A stretch of 64,000 nucleotides of DNA from Psychrobacillus sp. INOP01 (GCF_018140925.1 NZ_CP073315.1:1302001-1366000); one strand, 5' to 3'; positions 17,456 through 25,665 are shown, counted from the stretch's first letter. Numbers and translations are program-made. Notes: generated by a model from the sequence alone, not told the origin.

Positions 17456-18310
17456 TTAATAGATTTCCGTTGCATTGGGAGATAGTTGTCGTACATGCTC
17501 TAAATAAGTAGTAACTCTTTCATCCTCTTCTCTTGAATATTCATAACCTAATCTATCGGCGACAATTTTGGATGTACTTCGAAATAGATTAATCATTGCA
17601 ATTAACGCTCTCCATATATCTTCATAACTTCCACTAGCATAAGTGGAAAGTAGCTCATGCCAACACTTTTCCGAAAGATACTTCTCCAAATATTTACCAC
17701 ATTTACCTATACTAACGGAGTTAGAATTTTCAATACCAACCTTCCATTCAAGCATTTTTAGCAGCATCGGTCTGAGGATATTATTTAGATGCTCATGAGC
17801 ATAAAGAATTTCCCTTCTCCATAATCCCTTTGCCACATATGTAGATACCCACCAAAATTCATTGCAGCAATCTGAAAAAAATTCTGCAGAAGGACGCTTT
17901 GCCCAATAGTCCACATCTGTTGGAGGCTGGAGTTCTGGAAGACAGTTATCCTTGTCCATTAAAATAACCGTTAACTTATCCTCTTTGCAATACTTATCTT
18001 TTTCCTCAATCGGAACAAGTGTAAGGTCAATACGGTTACCGTCCGTAAACAGCATTAAATAAGAGAACCTCCCTCCTAACTCTGGTGCGAACATGGACAT
18101 ATTCTCAGGAGTTTGCATAATGATTCGTTCACCGAATACATCTATCCAGTGTTGATCTTCCACAAATGAATTCATATCGGTTACAAGGTAAACAATATCA
18201 AAATCCTGAAACATATCCTTTGGAGCATTTGGATTCGTCCGCGAACCATTAAGTCCTACTGCACGAACTCTTTCATCATTCTTTGCATAATTCAAAACTA
18301 ATTCAATCAT
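17456..18310 (-). CDS. ANT(6)/AadK-like aminoglycoside 6-adenylyltransferase
   Basis: A 284-residue nucleotidyltransferase that resembles B. subtilis AadK and would adenylylate streptomycin-type aminoglycosides. The active-site pattern GLNGSRTN...FQDFDIVY (Gly-Ser and Asp-x-Asp, residues about 19-40) and KRPSAEFFSDCCNEFWWVSTYVAKGL (about 137-163) are conserved. The annotated ATG 18310 lacks a ribosome site. AAAGGAGGGG is instead placed 9 bases before an in-frame ATA at 18326-18328, which would add Arg-Thr-Ser-Asn-Glu, matching the usual family N terminus. The gene may use ATA as start or have lost its ATG. Confidence 0.85.
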   Translation of the reverse strand: MIELVLNYAKNDERVRAVGLNGSRTNPNAPKDMFQDFDIVYLVTDMNSFVEDQHWIDVFGERIIMQTPENMSMFAPELGGRFSYLMLFTDGNRIDLTLVPIEEKDKYCKEDKLTVILMDKDNCLPELQPPTDVDYWAKRPSAEFFSDCCNEFWWVSTYVAKGLWRREILYAHEHLNNILRPMLLKMLEWKVGIENSNSVSIGKCGKYLEKYLSEKCWHELLSTYASGSYEDIWRALIAMINLFRSTSKIVADRLGYEYSREEDERVTTYLEHVRQLSPNATEIY

Positions 18311-18348
18311 TTCATTTGATGTTCTTATGTTATTTCCCCTCCTTTAGT

Positions 18349-18401
18349 AAAAGGTGCCTGTTTCTAAATACAGAATTGTATTAGAACCAGGCACCTTTTT
18401 T
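18349..18401. terminator. GGTGCC-type terminator hairpin
   Basis: AAAAGGTGCCTG..TTCTAA..TACA pairs with TGTATTAGAACCAGGCACCTTTTTT. It serves the minus-strand SRPBCC gene and can work in both directions. A related hairpin is at 21588-21641. Confidence 0.85.
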
Positions 18402-18406
18402 AATTA

Positions 18407-18826
18407 CTATTGCTCCGCATACTTTTTGAAATTGTTTAAAATCGCCTGCCAACCTTCTTGTTGCATTTCAATCGCATTAATCGTTTCAGGTTCAAATACT
18501 TCTACCACTTTCGTGTCGTTTTCTTGAGGTATAAAAGTGATTTCAACTTTTCTTCCATCTTCTAATGCATAAGAAATGAACTCATTGGCACGCACTTCAT
18601 CATAAATGCCACCAAAGTCAAAACCAAAACTTCCATCTTTTGCTTCCATCCGAGAAACAAATTTCCCACCGGCTCTTAAATCATTTTCAGCGTGCGGTGT
18701 ATGCCATTCATCAGAGGCATTATTCCACTTCTTTATATGATCCGGCACTGTCCAATATTCCCATACTTTTTCAACTGGTGCATGCACAATTGCTTCAACC
18801 GTTAATACCGAACGATTTGTATCCAT
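18407..18826 (-). CDS. SRPBCC (AHSA1-like) domain protein
   Basis: A 139-residue START-like fold protein with the AHSA1 pattern: IVHAPVEKVWEYWTVPDHIKKW at the N terminus, LRAGGKFVSRMEAKDGSFGFDFGGIYDEV in the middle, and the terminal helix EGWQAILNNFKKYAE. Such proteins bind small hydrophobic ligands; no substrate is known here. ATG 18826 is used because GAAGGAGACGATAAA lies just upstream; the frame continues to 18880 without a ribosome site. Confidence 0.87.
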   Translation of the reverse strand: MDTNRSVLTVEAIVHAPVEKVWEYWTVPDHIKKWNNASDEWHTPHAENDLRAGGKFVSRMEAKDGSFGFDFGGIYDEVRANEFISYALEDGRKVEITFIPQENDTKVVEVFEPETINAIEMQQEGWQAILNNFKKYAEQ

Positions 18827-18914
18827 TTTATCGTCTCCTTCTTCTATGTTATTCTCTGTAGATTCGCTGTTCCTATCCACTATTCCTTCTTAGTTTGTCC
18901 CAAAAAATTTTGTT

Positions 18915-18990
18915 CCCTGTGTCAGAAACAAACATGAAAATCACAACATTCACGTTTGTTTGAATTAACGTGAATGTTTCTTACACAGGG
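18915..18990. repeat. 76-bp MITE-like palindrome, copy 1
   Basis: Ends CCCTGTGTCAGAAAC / GTTTCTTACACAGGG with an inner palindrome AACATTCACG...CGTGAATGTT. It lies 3 bp after the stop codon of the lincosamide nucleotidyltransferase gene. Copies 2 and 3 are at 19914-19989 and 20618-20693. Confidence 0.9.
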
Positions 18991-18993
18991 TTG

Positions 18994-19794
18994 CTATCCA
19001 AGATAGCTGTCTAACTTACTAATTAGATCTTTGTCTAAATCAACTATATAGAGTGAACCTAGCACTTCATTCAGTTCTTTTACTATTTCCAACCCATTCT
19101 TATAAGCAGTCTTTAACTCATTTTCTTTTAATTTTGAGGTAATTGAAACATAGTCTTTATACGACTCTGTACTTAAATCTGCTTCTAAATTTTTTGTACT
19201 GTTTAACCATCGTTCAACCGTGTTTTCCTTAACCCTTATCAATTGCAATATATACTTTTGCACCTGGGTTAATACCTCCAGAGAACGTGCTAACTCTCCT
19301 CTTTTCATCACGTTCACACCCATCAACCAAGCATTCACGAAATTATTAAAAGCAAAGTTAACGTTCTCATCAGTCATTCGATCTGGACCAGCTCCACCTA
19401 AATCATCAAGTAAAGTCTTTAATTGCTCTGTAGAATCGTAAATATACATAGACTCAGTATCTGGAAAAACTCCAGTATGCTTAAAACTCTTTATAACTTT
19501 CATTTTTGATTCAGGAAGAAAATGAAATTCTCCACGAATCATGTTTGAAAAAATCACTACCTCTGTTCCATACTCATTGTAAAAGATCAAGTCAACTGGA
19601 TAAACTTCAGAAATCCAATGTTTTGAGTTAAGTTTATCCATCTTATCATCTTCAATGAATATATAAAACTCAACATCAGAATACTGATCTCCTTCACCTT
19701 TTGTAAAAGATCCATACATCATACACGCTGAAACAATTTCATCCTGAATACATTTAGCTTTAACACTTTTTATAATTTTATTTTGAATTAACAT
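18994..19794 (-). CDS. Lnu(B)-like lincosamide nucleotidyltransferase
   Basis: A 266-residue nucleotidyltransferase strongly resembling Lnu(B) in length and sequence, expected to inactivate lincomycin and clindamycin by adding AMP. The active site is MMYGSFTKGEGDQYSDVEFY with the Gly-Ser and catalytic Asp40/Glu42 pair; RGEFHFLPE and NFVNAWLMGVNVMKRGE are also Lnu(B)-like. ATG 19794 has AAGGAG 8 bases upstream, but that ribosome site can be masked by a stem with the end of a small upstream leader ORF. The gene, leader included, lies between two copies of a 76-bp palindromic element. Activity on lincosamides is inferred. Confidence 0.85.
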   Translation of the reverse strand: MLIQNKIIKSVKAKCIQDEIVSACMMYGSFTKGEGDQYSDVEFYIFIEDDKMDKLNSKHWISEVYPVDLIFYNEYGTEVVIFSNMIRGEFHFLPESKMKVIKSFKHTGVFPDTESMYIYDSTEQLKTLLDDLGGAGPDRMTDENVNFAFNNFVNAWLMGVNVMKRGELARSLEVLTQVQKYILQLIRVKENTVERWLNSTKNLEADLSTESYKDYVSITSKLKENELKTAYKNGLEIVKELNEVLGSLYIVDLDKDLISKLDSYLG

Positions 19795-19802
19795 ATTTTA
19801 AT

Positions 19803-19834
19803 CTCCTTATCTAATAATTTCTTTTCAGATAAGG
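19803..19834 (-). promoter_or_regulatory. Ribosome-site-masking stem of the lnu-like gene
   Basis: On the transcript CCTTATCT (19827-19834), in the last codons of the leader ORF, pairs over 8 bp with AGATAAGG (19805-19812), covering four bases of the AAGGAG ribosome site (19803-19808). A competing stem AGATAA/TTATCT lies within the leader. A ribosome stalled in the leader would free the site. Confidence 0.6.
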
Positions 19835-19869
19835 GATTTATCTACAACTGGACAACATGAGCAACACAT
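19825..19869 (-). CDS. Leader peptide of the lnu-like gene (14 aa)
   Basis: Short ORF MCCSCCPVVDKSLI ending in TGA, 30 bp before the nucleotidyltransferase start. It has its own ribosome site (GGAAGGAG, 8 bases before the ATG). Size, placement and overlap with the masking stem resemble leader peptides of erm, cat and other translationally attenuated resistance genes. The Cys-rich sequence is not one I recognise. No experimental support is visible, so this is a prediction from layout. Confidence 0.55.
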   Translation of the reverse strand: MCCSCCPVVDKSLI

Positions 19870-19913
19870 ATATAATGCTCCTTCCATTTCTAAATCAATA
19901 TAACTATAACGTA

Positions 19914-19989
19914 CCCTGTGTCAGAAACAAACATGAAACTCACAACATTCACGTTTGTTTGAATTAACGTGAATGTTTCTAACACAAAA
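19914..19989. repeat. 76-bp MITE-like palindrome, copy 2
   Basis: Nearly identical to copy 1 and in the same orientation, but its right end has decayed (TTTCTAACACAAAAA in place of TTTCTTACACAGGG) where it merges with a terminator. It lies just upstream of the lnu-like leader ORF. Confidence 0.88.
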
Positions 19990-20020
19990 ACGGCTACAAT
20001 TTCCCTGGAAATTGTAGCCG
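19986..20020 (-). terminator. Terminator downstream of the DUF4256 relic
   Basis: CGGCTACAATTTCC and GGAAATTGTAGCCG form a perfect 14-bp stem followed on the minus strand by TTTTT. It overlaps the end of palindrome copy 2. Confidence 0.85.
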
Positions 20021-20037
20021 AATAAACTTGGTCACTT

Positions 20038-20270
20038 TATACCCTTAGCGAGCCTCGGAAACCCCTTGTAGCATAGTAGGAGTCTGCTACATTATGGTAC
20101 ACAAAGACAGTGTCGTAGCGACAATCACAAAAGAGACCCCACCAAGTTTTCTAATATTGTCAGGTGTTTTCAGCCAGCTCGACGTTTTCAAATCGAAATC
20201 CCCTAGTTTCTGTAACTCCCGATATTGTTCTTCCGTTAAAAGTTCAATGCCCATCTCTATTGACAGATAC
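20038..20270 (-). pseudogene. Truncated, frameshifted copy of the DUF4256 gene
   Basis: About 230 bp are closely similar to the 3' part of the intact DUF4256 gene at 21754-22320, covering MGIELLTEEQYRE through the C terminus. One base is missing (minus-strand GGGGTCTC here, GGGGCTCTC in the intact copy, near 20138), so the frame breaks before the CDCRYDTVFVYHNG segment, and a TAG replaces the next Gly region. The 5' two thirds are absent; similarity stops near 20270. It is a dead partial duplication. Confidence 0.85.
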
Positions 20271-20284
20271 CCCTACAAATATTA

Positions 20285-20473
20285 TCAGTCATCTCCGTTC
20301 AATAAGCGATTTCCACGATTCTCTACTTCCTTTGCTTCCGTCTCCCGGGCAATCTGATCCTTCTGCAATTGTCCATTTATGCGTGGGTCTTGTAATCGCA
20401 TTGTACTCCATTCTGTCGGTCCCACTTTTTTACTTACTTTCTCTATTTCATTTTCAAAAAACAGCATGTCCAT
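20285..20473 (-). CDS. Small hypothetical protein (62 aa)
   Basis: A 62-residue charged protein beginning MDMLFFENEIEKVSKK and ending ENRGNRLLNGDD, with no membrane segment or Cys. A strong GGGGGAGGAATGG ribosome site directly precedes ATG 20473, the main reason to accept it. It lies between the DUF4256 relic and palindrome copy 3. I do not recognise the family. Confidence 0.5.
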   Translation of the reverse strand: MDMLFFENEIEKVSKKVGPTEWSTMRLQDPRINGQLQKDQIARETEAKEVENRGNRLLNGDD

Positions 20474-20617
20474 TCCTCCCCCCTATAAATTAATCAAAGA
20501 GGACAATAAACTTTCCCCTCTCTATAAAATATGCAAACAACTAAGGCACACGGAGGGTATGCGCACAGTGAAAAGGAATTTAGTTAGATTTGCATTGCGG
20601 ATGAAAATTATAATGTA

Positions 20618-20693
20618 CCCTGTGTAAGAAACAAACACAAAAATCACAGCATTCACGTTTGTTTGAATTAACATGAATGTTTCTTACACAGGG
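20618..20693. repeat. 76-bp MITE-like palindrome, copy 3
   Basis: Best-preserved ends: CCCTGTGTAAGAAAC and GTTTCTTACACAGGG are perfect inverted repeats of 15 bp. No clear target duplication flanks any copy; copies 2 and 3 share GTA before CCC. Confidence 0.9.
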
Positions 20694-20700
20694 TTTTAAT

Positions 20701-20741
20701 AAAAAAAAACGGCCACATTTTTTTGAAAATGTGATCGTTTT
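20701..20741 (-). terminator. Terminator of the YgjP-like gene
   Basis: AAAACGGCCACATTTT pairs with AAAATGTGATCGTTTT, with A/T runs on both sides, and touches the stop codon. Confidence 0.8.
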
Positions 20742-21395
20742 TTAAAGTGACATCGAATGACCATGCCTTGCCAAGTACTCTTCCTTTTCTTTATAATCTG
20801 GCATAATACTTCCAACACGTCGCCAAAATGATCGATCATGATTCATATGAGTTATATGACATAATTCATGGATTATCACATAATCGATTACTTCTACTGG
20901 AGCCATAGCAAGACGAAAATTAAAGGTAATCTTTTTATCCGAACTACAACTACCCCACTTGACTTTAGATTCTACTATTTCAATGATTTTAGGCTTAACT
21001 TTCAGCTGTTTTTGATATATTTTTATACGTTCCTCTACAATAGTCTTACATCTAGTCATATAGAACTTCTTGAGATTTTTTCTAAGTACCTCTTCATTTA
21101 ACTCACTACAATCTATTAATTCATGAAGAAATCTTTCTTTCCCAATGTATAAGAACTTTCCATGAGCGTGATACTCTCTTGCCTTAGGTATTTCTCGAGC
21201 TATTTCAATTTCATGAATTTTGTCTAGTATCCATTTCCCTTTACTCTCTATTGCACTAACAATAATTTCTTTACTTGTGTCTTTTGGGACTTTAACAGTT
21301 ATGAAACCTAAAGAATCTATATGAATAGCTAGCTTCTTCCTATTTCCATACTGAACGTGAAATTCGATCATATTATTTTCAATTTCAACTTTCAT
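20742..21395 (-). CDS. YgjP-like zinc metallopeptidase (DUF45)
   Basis: A 217-residue protein of the YgjP/SprT-like metallopeptidase group. The C-terminal half shows WGSCSSDKKITFNFRL followed by VIDYVIIHELCHITHMNHDRSFWRRV: the HExxH-type helix (HELCH) plus a third His in NHD, a complete zinc site. The N-terminal part is a small beta-rich domain. E. coli YgjP sits with restriction or stress genes in some genomes; its substrate is unknown. ATG 21395 is chosen since GAGGGT precedes it; the ATG at 21407 overlaps that site. Confidence 0.88.
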   Translation of the reverse strand: MKVEIENNMIEFHVQYGNRKKLAIHIDSLGFITVKVPKDTSKEIIVSAIESKGKWILDKIHEIEIAREIPKAREYHAHGKFLYIGKERFLHELIDCSELNEEVLRKNLKKFYMTRCKTIVEERIKIYQKQLKVKPKIIEIVESKVKWGSCSSDKKITFNFRLAMAPVEVIDYVIIHELCHITHMNHDRSFWRRVGSIMPDYKEKEEYLARHGHSMSL

Positions 21396-21407
21396 AACTA
21401 CCCTCAT

Positions 21408-21587
21408 TTTTATATATTAATATCCAACCTTAGTTTTTTTAATAAAATCATTTCTTCTATTTCGCGCATAACTCGGTTAATAACTCTGTTCTTGACTATC
21501 AATAAAATCGTGGAATAAGCGTTGTGTTTAAAGAGGGGTTTAGCCTAACATAAACAAACTGTTTCTCGCTTGAAAAAAGTACGTAGT
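21408..21587. other. Gene-free DNA, nothing recognised
   Basis: AT-rich sequence upstream of the YgjP-like gene. It should hold that gene's promoter, but no hexamer pair stands out, and there is no ORF or strong hairpin. Confidence 0.5.
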
Positions 21588-21641
21588 AAAAGGTGCCAGA
21601 TCCCTAATACAATTTTGGATTGTTTTAGAATCTGGCACCTT
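21588..21641 (-). terminator. GGTGCC-type terminator hairpin, second copy
   Basis: AAAAGGTGCCAGATCCCTAATACAA / TTGTTTTAGAATCTGGCACCTT. On the minus strand it is followed by TTTTA. It shares the AGTAAAAGGTGCC flank and design with 18349-18401 and probably ends the DUF4256 transcript. Confidence 0.7.
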
Positions 21642-21753
21642 CACTCTAAATTTATTTTCTCATTCTATTAAAGACACCGGTAGTTGAAGTATGAGATACC
21701 CCGCCACAGGTGATAGCTCTTAAATACAAAATATAGGGCTGTTTGTATAAAAT

Positions 21754-22320
<567 letters not shown>

Positions 22321-22351
22321 ATTAGTTCTCCCCCTTATCGTTTTTACTCTT

Positions 22352-23323
22352 TTAAAGACTAGATTGTTCTTCTCCAAAGTTATCGAGCAATGCACGCACT
22401 TCATCCGTTGACTTTGTGTTCATCAATTGATTTCTTAATTCACCTGCTCCACGGAAGCCTTTGACATATATTTTGAAGAAACGGTGTAGTGCTGTGATGG
22501 AACGTGGCAATTCTTCTGAATATTGATCTTGAAGATCCAGTTGCAATCTTAGAAGATCAAGGTACTCCGTGGTGCTATGCTCTTTCGGCTCTTTTTCGAA
22601 AGCAAAAGGATTTTTAAAAATACCACGCCCAATCATGACCCCATCAACACCATATTGTTCAACCAGCTTCAGCCCAGTTTCACGGTCAGGAATGTCACCA
22701 TTAATTGTTAGTAAAGTATTCGGTGCTAAAGAATCGCGTAATTTTTTAATTTCCGGGATCAGCTCCCAATGCGCATCTACTTGGCTCATTTCCTTTCTTG
22801 TACGGAGATGAATAGATAGATTAGCAATGTCTTGTTTCAAAATATGTGTTAGCCAGTCCTCCATCTCCTCAATATCCGTGTAACCAATCCTTGTCTTAAC
22901 ACTGACAGGTAATCCTCCCGCTTTTGCTGCTTGTATAATTTCTGCAGCAACATCTGGACGTAAGATAAGGCCGCTTCCTTTCCCTCTCGTTGCTACATTC
23001 GGTACAGGGCAACCCATATTAATATCTATGCCTTTAAAGCCTAGTTCTGCCATGCCAATACTCATTTCACGGAAATGTTCTGGCTTGTCCCCCCATATAT
23101 GTGCAACCATTGGCTGTTCGTCTTCTGTAAATATCAATCGTCCACGTACACTTTTCTGTCCCTCTGGATGACAATAGCTCTCTGTGTTTGTAAACTCTGT
23201 AAAAAATACATCCGGTTTACCTGCTTTACTTACGACATGACGAAAAACAACATCCGTCACATCTTCCATTGGTGCAAGTACAAAAAATGGCCGTGGTAAA
23301 TCACGCCAAAAATTCTCTGTCAT
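22352..23323 (-). CDS. tRNA-dihydrouridine synthase
   Basis: A 323-residue FMN TIM-barrel enzyme that reduces uridine to dihydrouridine in t[11 protein letters not shown] opens the barrel, the catalytic Cys is in [19 protein letters not shown] (about residue 98), and VKTRIGY plus NGDI and GVMIGRGI (phosphate-binding end) follow; the C-terminal helical domain contains [12 protein letters not shown]. Which uridine is modified cannot be told. ATG 23323 is 13 bases after GAGGA; a TTG at 23329 is better spaced and may be the true start. Confidence 0.92.
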   Translation of the reverse strand: MTENFWRDLPRPFFVLAPMEDVTDVVFRHVVSKAGKPDVFFTEFTNTESYCHPEGQKSVRGRLIFTEDEQPMVAHIWGDKPEHFREMSIGMAELGFKGIDINMGCPVPNVATRGKGSGLILRPDVAAEIIQAAKAGGLPVSVKTRIGYTDIEEMEDWLTHILKQDIANLSIHLRTRKEMSQVDAHWELIPEIKKLRDSLAPNTLLTINGDIPDRETGLKLVEQYGVDGVMIGRGIFKNPFAFEKEPKEHSTTEYLDLLRLQLDLQDQYSEELPRSITALHRFFKIYVKGFRGAGELRNQLMNTKSTDEVRALLDNFGEEQSSL

Positions 23324-23420
23324 ATTCAAATTCAAATCCTCTCATTATGGTGTAATCGGCGAGTAAATATATAAGTTAATTTCGTTCAAGCATATTAAAT
23401 AATGAAATCCCTACAACATT

Positions 23421-23483
23421 GATTTCCGCTTTAGGCGGATGCCCTCTGGGGTCGCCGCCTGCCGCTCCAATCCACAGGATCAA
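23421..23483 (-). repeat. Short, internally deleted GC-rich composite repeat
   Basis: Read on the minus strand it keeps both ends of the family (GGATTGGAGCGGCAGGCGGCGAC and GCATCCGCCTAAAGCGGAAATCAA) but lacks the inner part present at 11771-11959. Confidence 0.65.
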
Positions 23484-23640
23484 TTTTTTAAAAACTAATA
23501 AAAAACTACGACATAAAGTAAACATTCGTATTATAAAATTAAATAAGTAATTATGAAATTGACTTATACAAGTCATTATTATAGTATAACCTAGCTTTTT
23601 TAATTTATCTTCTCACATGTTTTCTACTGGAAATTTAGAA

Positions 23641-23720
23641 GTAAAAGCAGACGGCTAATTAGAGGTGCATTATCGCACTTCTAAACCGTCTGCTTTTTAT
23701 GTTTTATCAAATATTAAGTT
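23641..23720 (+). pseudogene. Relic of a recombinase C terminus, copy 1
   Basis: About 80 bp matching 25536-25615. Read in frame it gives VKADG-stop-LEVHYRTSKPSAFYV, so it is dead. The core GCAGACGG...GCATTATCGC...CCGTCTGC is also a hairpin that, placed after the dusB-like and before the bacillithiol-transferase-like genes, could act as a terminator. Confidence 0.65.
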
Positions 23721-23741
23721 TAATAAAACTTATAAATTGTA

Positions 23742-24251
23742 TCATTTTGGTAAGGCAATTTTAATATGAGCTAAGTGATGCTCTTCGTGCCAAGCTAATT
23801 TTGCAACTTTTGTTGCCACTGTTATTTTACCGTTAGTTTGGTGAGTAAATGCTCGTTCTAATTGCTCTTCAGTTAAACTTTGCCCTAAAGATACGATACG
23901 CTCATTTATCCCTTCTAACATTTTAATAGAACTTTCTACAGGAAGCTCTGTATCTGGTTGAATAGCCCACTTTTCTTCATCAAAAGCCGGTACTGTTGGA
24001 TTGTCATCTGTTAAAGCTAACTTCAAACGTTGATACATATTCAACTGAGAGTCTGCAATGTGATGAACAAGTTGACGAACTGTCCAGGCACCTTCACGAT
24101 AAGTTTTGCTTAATTCCTCATCACTTAATGAGTCTACAGTTTTTCTTAATCGAATCGTATAAGTTTCGATTTCCTTTAACCATTCTTGAATATATTCTAA
24201 TGTTACTTTTTCAGGAACTTGTAATTTTCCAATTGGGTATTTTACATCCAT
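23742..24251 (-). CDS. YfiT/BstA-like bacillithiol transferase family protein
   Basis: A 169-residue DinB-fold protein. Three metal-ligand histidines are visible: H64 region in VRQLVHHIADSQLNMYQRLK, and H156/H160 in KLAWHEEHHLAHIKIA at the C terminus. B. subtilis YfiT (BstA) is a bacillithiol S-transferase of this family, so a thiol-transfer detoxification role is likely but not proved. ATG 24251 is preceded by AAAGGGGTTTGAAA; the longer frame to 24329 has no ribosome site. Confidence 0.85.
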   Translation of the reverse strand: MDVKYPIGKLQVPEKVTLEYIQEWLKEIETYTIRLRKTVDSLSDEELSKTYREGAWTVRQLVHHIADSQLNMYQRLKLALTDDNPTVPAFDEEKWAIQPDTELPVESSIKMLEGINERIVSLGQSLTEEQLERAFTHQTNGKITVATKVAKLAWHEEHHLAHIKIALPK

Positions 24252-24433
24252 TTTCAAACCCCTTTCCCTATTCTTTATTCTTCTAATATCAACCCTTAAT
24301 ATACCAATTGGTTCAGATGATGTAAACATTAGTTAACTAAGATACTAGGAACCACCCACAATCCCAACCAAAGAGAGTGATTCCCCTTACTTAGAATTCA
24401 CTCTTTAATTTCTATACTAAATCCCTAAGATTT

Positions 24434-25285
24434 CTAATACTCCAGTCCTGCAATCCCAAAACCTCCAGGTCCAGCATGGGTGGAAATCATTGCACCTGCT
24501 TGCATCCATGTTACATTTTCGAAACCTGTTTCCTTTGCGATTTCATCCATTCGTCTCTTAATACTTTCATCAAGTCCGATAGAGTAGATCAAATACAACT
24601 GTTTTCTATCAATATCGTATTGGTTTAAGTAATCTCGCATGAGCTTTTCCGCAACTATGCTCATATTCCCACGATATTTTCTAGTTGAAACAAGCTTTCC
24701 TTCTTTTAATTCGATGCAGGGCTTTATTTTTAACAATGACCCTCCAATATAAGCAATGTTACTTACCCGTCCACCCGCTCTTAGAAAGTCTAAACTGCCG
24801 GGAATGAAAGCCAGCTTTGTTTTAGGCACCACGGATTCTATTTTTTCGATTAAGTGAACATGGCTAATGGAAGGCTCTTCCTCAAGCATAGTTACCGCAT
24901 ACATCACTATTGCAGCTAATCCACCTGTAACGTTTAGCGCATCAATTAGAAAAAGATTTTCAAAATCTTCCGCAGCAATTAACGCACTTTGGAAGGAAGC
25001 AGATGCTTTGGACGTGTATCCAATGTGAATAATGATGCTATCAGGAAAATCTATTCTAATTTTCGTAAACAATTCATGATACTCATGTACATTCGTTGCT
25101 GTAGTAGATGGTATTTTTTTGGTGCGACTATGATAATCAAAAACTTCCTCTACAGATAGCTCACCATCTAAATAATCCTTCCCATCCATTATGACATGCA
25201 TTGGTACTACTTGAATTTGATGTTTTTCAACCAGGTCTTTCGGTAAATCCGCTCCACTCTCTGTCGAAAAAATAATCCTTCTCAT
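24434..25285 (-). CDS. DegV family protein (fatty-acid binding)
   Basis: A 283-residue cytoplasmic protein of the DegV/FakB fold that binds a fatty acid; FakB members present it to the kinase FakA. Marks are STESGADLPKDL at the N terminus, the SVEEVFDYHSRTKKIPSTTATN segment (about 44-65), GYTSKASASFQSALIA, the RAGGRVSN motif (about 168-175) and the terminal GPGGFGIAG. ATG 25285 has AAAGGAATGTTCA upstream. No FakA gene is nearby. Confidence 0.9.
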   Translation of the reverse strand: MRRIIFSTESGADLPKDLVEKHQIQVVPMHVIMDGKDYLDGELSVEEVFDYHSRTKKIPSTTATNVHEYHELFTKIRIDFPDSIIIHIGYTSKASASFQSALIAAEDFENLFLIDALNVTGGLAAIVMYAVTMLEEEPSISHVHLIEKIESVVPKTKLAFIPGSLDFLRAGGRVSNIAYIGGSLLKIKPCIELKEGKLVSTRKYRGNMSIVAEKLMRDYLNQYDIDRKQLYLIYSIGLDESIKRRMDEIAKETGFENVTWMQAGAMISTHAGPGGFGIAGLEY

Positions 25286-25443
25286 TGAACATTCCTTTCA
25301 ACTAACGCATCCATTCTTGCGTAATTATTTATTTTATTTATCCTAAATATACACTAGAAGGGGAAATTATCCAGAAAAATAATCAGAAAATTTACGTAAT
25401 GGAATATCAACACTAACCTGAACAAAAATTATAGGGCATTTGC

Positions 25444-25665
25444 TTGAAAGCACATATTCTACGACAACTTAACCCTAAACAACTTATTACAGAACTAACG
25501 CCATCTTTATTAGCGCGGTTCATTCATAAGGTAATAGTAAAAGCAGACGGTTTAGAAGTGCATTATCGCACTTCTAAACCGTCTGCTTTTTATGTCTCAA
25601 CAAATATTAAATTAAAAATAGCCAAGAATCATCCTAATAAAGCATACTTTGAAAAGCATGCTTAA
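25444..25665 (+). pseudogene. Orphan C-terminal fragment of a large serine recombinase
   Basis: An open frame of 73 codons begins at TTG 25444, directly after an in-frame TAG at about 25432, and lacks a ribosome site. The pattern ELTPSLLARFIHKVIVKADGLEVHYRT resembles the last helix and strand of resolvase/invertase-type recombinases. It is probably the tail left by an excised or decayed element. Codons for KADGLEVHYRTSKPSAFY are written over a perfect 19-bp inverted repeat (25543-25587). A stop-containing copy of this tail is at 23641-23720. Confidence 0.55.

Noticed and set aside
20094-20493. Two plus-strand frames of 87 and 109 codons
   Set aside because: They read antisense through the DUF4256 relic and the small 62-codon gene.
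20541-20690. Plus-strand 22-codon frame after GGAGGG reading into palindrome copy 3
   Set aside because: Stops inside the repeat and shows no hydrophobic or conserved pattern; too weak to list as a gene.
18915-20693. CRISPR array made of the 76-bp repeats
   Set aside because: Copies are about 1 kb and 0.7 kb apart with genes between; there are no regular spacers and no cas genes.
23376-23576. 66-codon minus-strand frame
   Set aside because: It runs through a GC-rich repeat relic and lacks a ribosome site.
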